Under the pieces are notes generated by a model that saw nothing but the letters and a program-made list of their open reading frames with translations, searched no databases and was not told where the DNA came from. The translations under genes were made by a program, and so were the position numbers. A stretch of 64,000 bases of DNA, from the NCBI RefSeq assembly GCF_963677065.1, contig NZ_OY781872.1, forward strand, positions 1,793,419 to 1,857,418, written 5' to 3'. Shown piece after piece: positions 1 through 7,854 of the stretch; within the stretch, counting starts at the first letter, position 1; each line of letters begins with the position of its first letter. Source of the stretch: an uncultured Methanoregula sp. (GTDB lineage: Archaea; Halobacteriota; Methanomicrobia; Methanomicrobiales; Methanospirillaceae).

Positions 1-933
1 AATCAATGTAATGTCAATTGGGATAAAATTAACGAGGAAATTGAGGAAATAGAAGTTGCCTATGAAAAATTTAATGACGAACCCATCCGGATTTTGTTTT
101 CAAATTATCTTAGTCGTGTTTCTTACCTATTAAGTCCATCAAAAAGTTCGAAAGATATTGAAGAAATTCATGAAAAAATTCAGAATTTCTTTTATGATTC
201 TGCCGAATCAAAATTTATTGGGGAATATCTGGCAGAATCTTTCTTTAATTTATCATATCATTATACTTTTAACAAGAAATGGGATTTACAAACAAATGCG
301 ATTCTGAAAATATGCGAATTGTTTGAAAATCATTATGAAATAAATCAAATGTCGCCTACATTCAGTATTGGATTTCAAGACTTGTTTAAATTTTTACAAA
401 AAGAAAGAAATCCTACTCGAATTTGTACGATCCTCCATCAAATTAAAGAAATTGCAGGATACCGAAAATATTCATCATTTATTTCGGTCTTATACTTGAA
501 TTGCATTTTCAACGCGTTAATTTTGTTCACTAAGAAAAAACAAAGTGGATATCAAAAGAAAATCATGAGGGAGTTGGGTAATTTATATCCTTTTATTGAA
601 GATAATCAAGAACTCGTTCAGGTTTATGCCGTCGCTTTACATCAAACATTTGTTTACTATAACAAAAATAAAATCCGATGGAATGAAAAAGGAGAGATCC
701 TCATAAATATGAAAAAAGCAGCGAATCGATACCCCGATTCAGCGGAGATCTCTGGTTGTTATATCGATAGTCTGTTTAATATGTTTTTTTCGAAAGGAAG
801 AACTGATCTACCTCACCAATATTTTTATGATTTGTACCAAATTCGAAATTTAATCCCAATTGAAGTTGAAAATCGAGAAAAAATGATTATGGAAATTGAA
901 GAATACAATGATAGATATCAGAAAATTTGTTAA
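1..933 (+). CDS. Hypothetical protein, 5' end outside the window
   Basis: The reading frame is open from base 1 to a TAA at 931-933, so the start lies upstream of the window; the first possible internal start is a TTG at 94. About 310 residues are visible. They are rich in Lys, Asn, Ile and aromatic residues and look helical, a little like TPR or HEAT arrays, but no family is recognised. The gene is far more AT-rich than the core genes further on, which suggests recent transfer. No signal peptide or membrane segment is visible in this part. Function unknown. Confidence 0.7.
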   Translation, partial: NQCNVNWDKINEEIEEIEVAYEKFNDEPIRILFSNYLSRVSYLLSPSKSSKDIEEIHEKIQNFFYDSAESKFIGEYLAESFFNLSYHYTFNKKWDLQTNAILKICELFENHYEINQMSPTFSIGFQDLFKFLQKERNPTRICTILHQIKEIAGYRKYSSFISVLYLNCIFNALILFTKKKQSGYQKKIMRELGNLYPFIEDNQELVQVYAVALHQTFVYYNKNKIRWNEKGEILINMKKAANRYPDSAEISGCYIDSLFNMFFSKGRTDLPHQYFYDLYQIRNLIPIEVENREKMIMEIEEYNDRYQKIC

Positions 934-1207
934 ATTTCATCCTTCAAACTCCATCGCACCACTCACCCCCCGTAATCAGCTCATCACAGTAGATGCCAGC
1001 CTACGGGCCGTCGTTTCATTGTACCCCGCAAATTTGTTACAATGTTATCATTCAAACACTATAGGATATTGAATTGAATTAAATAATGTAATATGACGCT
1101 AGAGAATATTGACCGTTACCGTTCCAGAACTATCATCCAACCCGCAACAAGGATTCCCAAAACCAGAACACACCCTGGCATCCCGGTACCGGTTTAGATC
1201 ACAGGAT

Positions 1208-1385
1208 TCATAATCCCCCGCCAATCATCCGTCCCGTCGCATCCTGCGTGAGCAGGGTCATTTGGTGGATTGCGATGGCATTCAGTTTTACCAGCCGTTC
1301 GGGCTGGGGTATATCTTCGCCAATGAAATGTGCGTTGAGACCTGCCTGTTTTCTAATCCCATCGAATTCGATGGGATTAAATTCC
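1208..1385 (-). pseudogene. KilA-N domain protein relic (N-terminal motif joined to C-terminus)
   Basis: The minus-strand frame ending at TGA 1208-1210 starts with FNPIEFDGIRKQAGL, the core KilA-N motif, and jumps at once to HFIGEDIPQPERLVKLNAIA, which resembles the C-terminal tail of full-length KilA-N proteins. The roughly 200 residues normally between them are absent, so this is an internally deleted relic. The same DNA read in another frame forms the end of the neighbouring HEPN ORF. KilA-N proteins are DNA-binding proteins of phages, viruses and archaeal or bacterial accessory regions. Family assignment is from remembered motifs, not from a search. Confidence 0.6.
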
Positions 1386-1512
1386 GGATAACCGCATCCC
1401 TGCGGCGCCGATCCGCGGCAAATTCCTCGTATGAGATCCCGCTCGTATCTTCCTCGATATTGCCGATCGCTTCGAGAATATCGTCCAGGTACTGGAGGAC
1501 CGTCCTATGCAT
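1288..1512 (-). pseudogene. HEPN (DUF86) toxin, truncated and fused to KilA-N relic
   Basis: From a start at 1512 (an upstream start at 1527 is also possible) the protein begins MHRTVLQYLDDILEAIGNIE and continues through RRRDAVIRN, a good match to the N-terminal helices of DUF86 HEPN ribonucleases. After that residue the frame enters KilA-N relic DNA and ends at 1288. The normal C-terminal half, which carries the catalytic Rx4-6H motif, is missing. Toxin activity should be lost. The start overlaps the upstream nucleotidyltransferase by 8 bases, the usual MNT-HEPN arrangement. Confidence 0.65.
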
Positions 1513-1789
1513 ACACGACTTCTCCAAGTATGTATGGTTTCAGCCGCTTCTTGATGGCCCCGTTCATGACGAGGTCGACCTTGCGTCCGTAGAGATCTTC
1601 GAGATAGAATTTGCAGTCCATGTAATTGTCGAACGTCTCCTCTCCCTTGCGGAACGTCACGAGGACATCCACATCGCTCTCCGGCCGCTCCTCTCCGCGA
1701 ACGAATGAGCCGAAGATACCGATCTTCGCAACACCGAATCTCTTTTTGAGTTCCGGTTCGTGCTGCCGGAGGAGAGCGAGAGCGTCCAT
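1505..1789 (-). CDS. mntA: MNT-type nucleotidyltransferase antitoxin (MntA-like)
   Basis: A 94-residue minimal nucleotidyltransferase. The signature GSF lies at residues 27-29, followed by the metal-binding pair Asp39 and Asp41 (SDVDVLV), as in MntA proteins that AMPylate and so silence HEPN RNase toxins. The start is supported by AAGGAA about 7 bases upstream of the ATG. The downstream partner HEPN gene overlaps but is truncated, so this antitoxin now lacks an intact cognate target here. A close paralogue lies at 17170-17454. Family assignment is confident; present activity is not known. Confidence 0.85.
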   Translation of the reverse strand: MDALALLRQHEPELKKRFGVAKIGIFGSFVRGEERPESDVDVLVTFRKGEETFDNYMDCKFYLEDLYGRKVDLVMNGAIKKRLKPYILGEVVYA

Positions 1790-1959
1790 AGCGTTTCCTT
1801 ATGAGTGAGGTTGGTGTGTCCTCATATTAAATATTCGTCGATATGTTGTACCGGCGTGTCTGGGGTCCGGTTGTTTGCCAGGGGTTGTGCAATGGCGCTG
1901 AAGCTCGCGTTAGCCGACCGGAATATTTTTCGGAGAGGTTTGTGATGTCGCCCTTTGTG

Positions 1960-2295
1960 TGGTGGGTTTTGACCGCTCATATGGGTGGGGCTTTCATGTG
2001 CCGGGAGACCGGGCGTCGTCATCCCAATCCATTGTTTTGGCGTCAGGGTGAAGCTGTCCGAGACCGGCCAGTGTTCTAAACCTGTCGAATTGGACGGGAT
2101 TAAAATCCGGGTTGTTGAGCTGCTCCCAGATGCCGAGGAACTCGACCGTGCTAGCGGTTCCGGAGCCAGCTCCGGATAATATCGTCAGTGTTCTTTTGCA
2201 TTCCTGTACCGTGCGATATCGGTGATGCAGATATAATCCTCATCATTCTCAACAACCACTCCCACTTCCCGGTCGAGCACATTGATCTTCGCCAT
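1960..2295 (-). pseudogene. KilA-N domain protein, frameshifted and 3'-truncated
   Basis: Starting at the ATG at 2295-2293, the minus strand encodes MAKINVLDREVGVVVENDED and then YICITDIARYRNAKEH, the standard beginning of KilA-N proteins. After a frameshift it resumes with STVEFLGIWEQLNNPDFNPV, and after another with a SFTLTPKQWI-like stretch. It then degenerates into unrelated sequence before 1960. The many shifts and missing C-terminus show that it is dead. Boundaries are approximate. Confidence 0.65.
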
Positions 2296-2519
2296 GGCAA
2301 ACCTCACCGGCAACCCGAAGTTTCCGGCAAATGTCGGTGAACCGGATTCTTCCCGGATTGGTTATGAAGGTACGGCGTGAACGGTGTGAAAATGTCATCG
2401 GAGTGGATGAATAAAAACAGAATCATGTCTGCGGATTTTTCCGGTTCTTTTTTTGTCACGCTTGTTCTCTCAAACCTCCTGCAATAAAAAATTCATAAAC
2501 CTGAGAACACTCTCTCGCG

Positions 2520-2650
2520 TTTTAAAATTTTTTTCCCAAAAAAATTTTCCTAAAAAAAATTCCAAAAACTTTTCCGGAAAAAATATTTTTCCAAAAATTT
2601 TTCAGAAAACGTTTCCAAAAAAAATTCCAAAAAATTTCCGGGCCCGACCG
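2520..2650. other. A/T-tract DNA, probably intrinsically curved
   Basis: More than ten runs of 4-8 A or T alternate with CC or GG steps at about 10-12 base spacing. Such phasing is expected to bend DNA. No gene is credible here. Similar tracts occur just before the second 237 bp repeat copy (4985-5050) and at 5780-5955. It could be a regulatory, nucleoid-binding or attachment-related segment; only the base pattern is certain. Confidence 0.5.
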
Positions 2651-2887
2651 CAACAAACCCGGCACCAAAAATTCCCCATCTCAACGCCGTAAAAACCCCC
2701 CCGGAACCCCCGTTTTCCCGTTCCACACCATCCCCAATCCGGGCCCCATACGGGCTCCGTTGTACCACTTTTCCGGAACGGGGGCCAATATGCGCCCGGA
2801 TGGGGATCCGCCGACCCCCTGTTTAGTACGATCCACCTGGAAGATTTTCACAAACAGGGGGGCCGGATGATAGTCTACGACGGAGAA
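2651..2887. repeat. Dispersed 237 bp repeat, copy 1
   Basis: This segment aligns along its whole length with 5063-5299. Shared landmarks are AACCCGGCACC near the left end, CGTTTTCCCGTTCCA, GGATCCGCCGACCCCCTG and TACGACGGAGA at the right end. Differences are mostly substitutions. Both copies are preceded by A/T tracts. No transposase and no convincing reading frame are inside, so it is best seen as a non-coding dispersed repeat. The 2888-3080 stretch to its right has further GACGGAGA-type motifs and no gene. Confidence 0.8.
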
Positions 2888-3298
2888 TCCCGTAAACCGT
2901 CGGAGATTGCGTCTTCTCCAGATGTGATTTTACGACGGAGAATGCGATCCCCCGCCAAAACAGCCACATGCACCGGTTCACAGGACAGGTCGCGGGACTT
3001 GCTGAAACCTGCGGAGGCCCCGTTTCGGCCCCCCCGAATACTGCTAAATACTGCCTTACGTCTCCGACGTTAAAATAGGAACTACTCCGGAATTATTGCC
3101 TCTGGATCGGGAAAACAGGGGAAACGGAGCCCGTATGTCCCGGATTTGGGAGGTACTCTGAAAGCCCTCAGTTCATGGGCATCTGGCACTGCTGCCATTC
3201 GACGGACCGGGGTACCCGGGATGTCCTGACAGCCCGAACCCGGAATAACAGGTAACAAAATAATACCGTCCCTGGTACGCGAAGACTGTCGGGGATTT

Positions 3299-3733
3299 TT
3301 AAGAGGGAGATGTACATTCTGCAAATGACATATTCCTGCATGACAGATTCCAGAACGCGGGGAACCGGTTGTGACAATCGGTGAAGTCGCCTGCGGTTCG
3401 TGCACCATCATACCAGGTCTTTGTTACGGGTGTGTCGTTCATCCATTTCCAATATTCCGGAAAATCCCGGAGTTCCTCATCGGTTACCGGCACAATTCGT
3501 GTACCGGCAGCTCGCGTCGCATCATATTCCATAACAATACAGTGTAATGCCGATGAGAGGGTTGTATTGGCAGTCGGGACCGCTACAATCACGGTAAGAT
3601 TGAACCGGGGATCTCCCTCACGTTCATCACTCAGGATACGTCTTCCGGAAATGACGGATGTCCCGTACCCGACCGGTTTTTTTAAATCAGCGTAATTGAA
3701 AATTATCAACGTGATTAAAAAAACATCATTCAT
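3299..3733 (-). CDS. Hypothetical protein, doubtful
   Basis: The frame runs 144 residues; its middle (EYDATRAAGTRIVPVTDEEL and on) has a natural, acidic composition, unlike most random frames here. The first 20 residues come from the direct-repeat DNA at 3681-3785, so the annotated start may not be real and the gene may have lost its own 5' end. The C-terminal part (CRNMSFAECTSPS) looks like run-on. No family is recognised. It may be a remnant. Confidence 0.35.
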   Translation of the reverse strand: MNDVFLITLIIFNYADLKKPVGYGTSVISGRRILSDEREGDPRFNLTVIVAVPTANTTLSSALHCIVMEYDATRAAGTRIVPVTDEELRDFPEYWKWMNDTPVTKTWYDGARTAGDFTDCHNRFPAFWNLSCRNMSFAECTSPS

Positions 3734-3785
3734 AAAAAAATTTCACTCCATTTAAAATAAATATGTATCTCACAATATTTTCTCT
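3681..3785. repeat. Direct repeat left of the lipoprotein gene
   Basis: About 100 bp that recur at 4440-4545 in the same orientation. Both share AATCAGCGTAATTGAAAATT, ATCAACGNGATTAAAAAA and CATTTAAAATA, ending in an ATATTTTC stretch. The pair brackets the 3792-4403 lipoprotein gene, so the gene plus one repeat may be a duplication or insertion product. Confidence 0.75.
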
Positions 3786-3791
3786 ATTAGA

Positions 3792-4403
3792 ATGTCGTCG
3801 ATTATGAAAAATAAAACACTCCCCGTCATTTTTGTCGGGTTGCTCTTCGTACTGATCCTTGTTTCAGCGTGTACAGATACATCCCAGCCAGCTGTATCAC
3901 CAACTCCCGGGAAGACTACGGGAGTGTCGGAAGTACCGGTGACTGCGGTAACCTCCGGGATTCCCGGTGCATCCGTTACAACGAAAATTCCTGTGACTAC
4001 GAATACTCCGGGGACTCCCTCCTGTCCGTCCGGTCAGACCCGCTGCGATGGATCCTGTATCGATACGCAGAGCAACAGTCAGCACTGCGGGACATGCGGG
4101 AATGCATGTAATACCAGTGAACCCTGTTCGGAGGGCAAGTGCCTGTCATGGACAGGATCCTGGGTCGAGAAGTCGTCTGGGACGAAATTCGAGATGACAC
4201 AGACTGGGACATCGGTAAATGGCACCGACGATTATCATCAGGAAATATTATTCGGTTCAACAAGCGGGAATCCTCCGACACTTACTGGTACCTGGGTGTC
4301 ACATGGTAAACGTTCTAACCCCTGTACATTCGATATGGCCCCGGATGGGAAATCGTTCTCGGGCGGGTTGCTCGGATATAATGTCCTCACCTTTATCCGG
4401 TAA
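3792..4403 (+). CDS. Secreted lipoprotein with Thr/Pro linker and Cys-rich motif
   Basis: 203 residues (191-199 if one of the internal starts near 3804 is used). A hydrophobic signal segment ends in LVSAC, a lipobox that would anchor the mature protein at Cys27 to the outer face of the membrane. A Thr/Pro/Val-rich linker (about 30-75) follows. Then comes a compact Cys-rich motif, CPSGQTRCDGSCID to NACNTSEPC (about 77-118), of a kind seen in secreted proteins of archaea and bacteria. The C-terminal ~80 residues (WTGSWVEKSSGTKFEMTQTG, GTWVSHG) look like a small beta-barrel. Ligand unknown. The gene sits between two direct repeats. Confidence 0.8.
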   Translation: MSSIMKNKTLPVIFVGLLFVLILVSACTDTSQPAVSPTPGKTTGVSEVPVTAVTSGIPGASVTTKIPVTTNTPGTPSCPSGQTRCDGSCIDTQSNSQHCGTCGNACNTSEPCSEGKCLSWTGSWVEKSSGTKFEMTQTGTSVNGTDDYHQEILFGSTSGNPPTLTGTWVSHGKRSNPCTFDMAPDGKSFSGGLLGYNVLTFIR

Positions 4404-4439
4404 CAGGATGGACTTTTTTTCGGGTAACCCTCGCATAAT

Positions 4440-4545
4440 ATTTTTTTAATCAGCGTAATTGAAAATTATCAACGGGATTAAAAAACATCACTCACAATAA
4501 AAAAACGGCCATCATTTAAAATATATTATAATATTTTCAATGATC
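4440..4545. repeat. Direct repeat right of the lipoprotein gene
   Basis: Second copy of the ~100 bp repeat described at 3681-3785. Its right end runs directly into the open frame of the winged-helix gene, replacing that gene's expected 5' part. It also supplies AT-rich DNA that could serve as a promoter. Confidence 0.75.
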
Positions 4546-4940
4546 TTTCCCGTATAACCGGTGTCAATCGTGGAACCCTGAAATATCATCTCGTAATCCT
4601 GAAACTCAATAAAAAAATTTCTACTCTGAATACAGGGGGTTCTGACAGGTATTTTGAAAATAACGGATACTATAACGATTTTGAAAGGAAATTATACCGA
4701 CATTTGCGCGAAGAAACCTCAAGGATGATCCTTGAACTTGTTTTTGAGAAACCCGATATCTCACAGAAGGAAATTGCAGAGGGGGTCGGAATATCTGTTC
4801 CCTCAGTTTCGTGGCACATGGCTACGTTCAATCGAGAAGGAATTGTGATTGCACGAAAGGTCGGGAGGCAGGTGCTATACCGGCTCAGTAAAACTGCGGA
4901 TCCAGTATTACGGAAGTACCGTGAGAAATCGGTTATGTGA
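4542..4940 (+). pseudogene. Double winged-helix transcription regulator lacking its 5' end
   Basis: The frame ending at TGA 4938-4940 carries two winged helices. The first starts inside the repeat (NDLSRITGVNRGTLKYHLVI, then a wing with NTGGSDRYFENNGYY). The second is QKEIAEGVGISVPSVSWHMA with wing KVGRQVLYRLSK. Methanogen relatives usually begin with a further N-terminal part ahead of the first HTH. Here no ATG, GTG or TTG with a ribosome site precedes the first helix; the first available start, TTG 4704, would leave only the second domain (78 residues). It is therefore probably a 5'-truncated gene, though the short form could still bind DNA. Confidence 0.6.
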
Positions 4941-5062
4941 GTCTGGCGATCACCGGTTCGCTTACCTCCAATCCATCAGCGATCCTGTACAAAATTTTTT
5001 CAAATTTTTTCGATAAAGAAAAAAATCCTGGAAAACTTTTCCATACATTTTCCAGGCCGGCA

Positions 5063-5299
5063 CAACAAACCCGGCACCGGAATCCCGCTCTCCAACGCCG
5101 TAAAAACCACTCCCCGGAACCCCCGTTTTCCCGTTCCACTCCATCCCCAATCCGGGCCCTATACGGGCTCCGTTGTACCACTTTTCCAAAACAGAGCCCG
5201 ATACGTGCCCGGATGGGGATCCGCCGACCCCCTGTTTAGTACGATCCACCTGGAGGTTTTTCACAAACAGGGGGTCCGGATGATAATCTACGACGGAGA
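5063..5299. repeat. Dispersed 237 bp repeat, copy 2
   Basis: Second copy of the repeat at 2651-2887, same orientation, also preceded by A/T tracts (4985-5050). It ends at the TACGACGGAGA motif. Two further GACGGAGA/GTCGGAGA motifs follow within 90 bases. Confidence 0.8.
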
Positions 5300-5958
5300 T
5301 GGAGGTTTTACGTCGGAGATCATCCCTGCGAAATACCCCCGGGATGATACCGTCTCCCCAACCCGATTCTCCGACGGAGAACTATGTCGGAAGCCCCCCT
5401 GTGCCCGGTCCGGAGTGCGTAATGGGGGAAAATTGGATGTAAATTCATTTTAATTCGCCCTTAAAATGCCCGGATCTGGAAAAATCCCCCGGAGGTTAAA
5501 AGTGCGCAAACAGGCGCAATTGGGGGGCCGATCTCCTTCCCGGCGGGCTATGCTGCGGGAAAATGAAAAGAACCCCTGTTTTGGCAGGGGGTCTCACGTC
5601 GGAGAGTGGGTATTCTCCGTCGTAACTGGGTGAAATTTCCGGCGGTTCGGGGACGGGGAACCTGACCCGTAACGAATCCGAATCACCGGTCCATCTTCCT
5701 GCCATCAGCCATCCCCCAGATTCCCGCTCTTGCGACCCGGCCTGCGTATCAAATCAAAGAGGGTCCGACTCCCGATCGAAATTTTTTCAAGACTCCCTTT
5801 CCCTCAGCAAAAAAATTCAGCGAGCCCGTCCAGAATTTTTTAAAATTTTTCCCGGACTCCTACAGAATTTTTTCCCAATTTTTTCCACAAAAAATCCCAA
5901 AAATATTTTTTAAAACGTTTCAGAAAAATTTTCCAAAGAAAATTTTCCTTTCTCACAT
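5300..5958. other. Non-coding accessory DNA with palindromic motifs and A/T tracts
   Basis: No credible gene. Near 5370 is the palindrome TCTCCGACGGAGA, and at 5590-5630 a pair of oppositely oriented copies (CGTCGGAGA and TCTCCGTCG). From 5780 to 5955 there are repeated A and T runs like those at 2520-2650. The stretch lies downstream of the HTH-PAS gene, which ends at 5999. Confidence 0.5.
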
Positions 5959-5998
5959 GCCAATAGCCGATTTACCGCCGTTTTTTATCCCCTGATGA

Positions 5999-7561
5999 TC
6001 AGGGGGCCGGATATGGAAAGACGATTTCGAACCGGGTTCCCTCTCTCCGGTCAAGGTTGATACATCCATTGATCTGCTGTACCAATGTGACAACCAGTTC
6101 CATCTCGATCGAATCCGGATTGTCGATGTCGAAGGTTTCCGGAAGCATATCCCCGTTGTCCGCAATGCTCAGGACAATCTCGTCTGCATTCCCATGGATG
6201 TTCACATCAACCCGCCCGCTTCGATCTTCAGGGAATGCCTGTCTGAACGCACGGGCAACCAGCAGGTTGAACAGCAGCCCGATCGGGATAGCGGTATCGA
6301 TATCGACCCAGATATCATCGGCCCGGAATTCTGTTTTCACCCGGGCAGGATCAAGGTTGTACGAACTGTACAGGTCTCCGTTCAGTTTCTGAAGATACGT
6401 GGGAAGGGGGATATGGTTGATGTCATCCGACTGCGTCAGGATCTCGTAAATCCGGGCAAGTGCCATTATCTGTTGTTTTTCTTCCCTTAGCAGTTCCCGG
6501 CAGGCCGGGTCAATAAGGGGATGTGCCTGGAGATCGATCAGGCTTGAGATAAAATGCAGGTTGCTCCTGATCCGGTAGTTTATCTCTTTTATGAGGGTCT
6601 CCTTCTCTTTGAGCGAGCGTTCGATCTGGGCCGTTGACTCCCGGATAGCCGTTACGTCCCGGCCGACCAGCTGGTATTCAACGATCTCTCCTTTTGGATT
6701 ACAGATGGCTCTTGCAACCCACTGCATCCACCGTATCTCATGTTCAGGAGTAACAAGCCGGTTTTCGAAGGTGGTGATGGGGTTGTCGCACGAGAGTTGT
6801 AAGACTTCCCTGACCGAATATTCCTGATCCGCATCCACAATAAATGAACGGAGTTTCTTGTCCAGCAGAGCCTCTCTGCCTCTCCTGAAAAACCGGAGGC
6901 ATTCCTGATTTACGAACGTGATCGTCTCATCGTGCCGGATCCTGCAGACCAGTTCAGTCTGATCTTCAACAATCGCCCGGTACATGGCTTCGCTTTTTTC
7001 AAGAGCCTGCTGGGACCGGATCTGTCCTGTTATGTTTTCGAGAATTACCGTAAGCGCAGCCGTACCATCCTCAAAAACAGTCGGGATCAGTTTTCCCCTG
7101 AGGAAGAGATCCTGGTTTTCATTCTGCCATGTGATCTCTGTTATCGTTGAAATTCCCTTCAGCGCATCCGTAAGGCTTGCAACGATTTTCGCATCTGAAA
7201 AAAAGGGGATTGAGGATCCCTGGATGGAATTGCCCATCAGGGTTTCCCGCGATGTTCCGGCGAGTGTGAGAAAATTGTCGTTGGCCCGGACCACGGCAAG
7301 ATTTGCATCGAGAATCACAATAGCATCCGTTGAAAAATCAAGCATTGCTCTGAGGGGCACCCGTTGGGAGAGGTAATACACCTTTGCAGCGGCATGGGTT
7401 TTCATCTCCACTTCCCCTGCCACGAGCAGCATATTCACGTACTTCGAGACTGAATTCCGGTTCAGATTGAGTTCCCGGGATATATCCGTGATACTCATTC
7501 CCCGCGGATTCTTCCGCAGCATTTCCTTGATAGTGATGAGTTCTTCATTTTCACACAACAT
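5999..7561 (-). CDS. HTH-PAS sensor with degenerate HisKA_2/HATPase core (pseudokinase)
   Basis: 520 residues, no membrane segment. An N-terminal winged helix (about 5-68, SITDISRELNLNRNSVSKYV) is followed by two or three PAS modules (about 70-320) and a kinase-like core (about 325-518). In normal HisKA_2 kinases the phosphoacceptor box reads EIHHRVKNN; here it is EINYRIRSN, without either His. The N-box (FNLLVARAF instead of INELVTNAL), the G1 box (DNGDMLPE instead of DNGxGxPE) and the G2 box (SIEMELV) are also altered. All four catalytic motifs are thus lost, and I infer a one-component sensor-regulator. It is divergent to the MCP operon; a palindrome lies between them. Confidence 0.85.
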   Translation of the reverse strand: MLCENEELITIKEMLRKNPRGMSITDISRELNLNRNSVSKYVNMLLVAGEVEMKTHAAAKVYYLSQRVPLRAMLDFSTDAIVILDANLAVVRANDNFLTLAGTSRETLMGNSIQGSSIPFFSDAKIVASLTDALKGISTITEITWQNENQDLFLRGKLIPTVFEDGTAALTVILENITGQIRSQQALEKSEAMYRAIVEDQTELVCRIRHDETITFVNQECLRFFRRGREALLDKKLRSFIVDADQEYSVREVLQLSCDNPITTFENRLVTPEHEIRWMQWVARAICNPKGEIVEYQLVGRDVTAIRESTAQIERSLKEKETLIKEINYRIRSNLHFISSLIDLQAHPLIDPACRELLREEKQQIMALARIYEILTQSDDINHIPLPTYLQKLNGDLYSSYNLDPARVKTEFRADDIWVDIDTAIPIGLLFNLLVARAFRQAFPEDRSGRVDVNIHGNADEIVLSIADNGDMLPETFDIDNPDSIEMELVVTLVQQINGCINLDRREGTRFEIVFPYPAP

Positions 7562-7700
7562 AACTGCAACCGGGCCCTATTTTCAGATTTGTGTAATCGT
7601 TTTCACTCTACCTATTTATGCCATACACCTGATTGCGTGCAGATCTGGAATGCAAATAAGGAATTCATAAATATAATGCCATCCAGATTTGCCTATCAGA

Positions 7701-7721
7701 ATTGCATATCAAATATGCAAT
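7701..7721. promoter_or_regulatory. Perfect 9+3+9 palindrome, probable operator
   Basis: Arms ATTGCATAT and ATATGCAAT are perfect inverted repeats around CAA. Extra ATGCAAAT half-site-like copies lie near 7653 and at 7720. It sits in the 293-base gap between the divergent HTH-PAS gene (start 7561) and the MCP gene (start 7855). A plausible ligand is the HTH-PAS protein, by inference from position and symmetry only. Confidence 0.6.
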
Positions 7722-7854
7722 GCAAATCAAGTGTTCATCAGGAATATTGTGAAACTGGAGAAATACCCGGAATTCCTTCGGGGCACATCCCTCCTGTAAT
7801 GAATCCCCGGACTCCTCCAAAGACGCCTCTTCGGCCAATACAAGAGATGAAATT

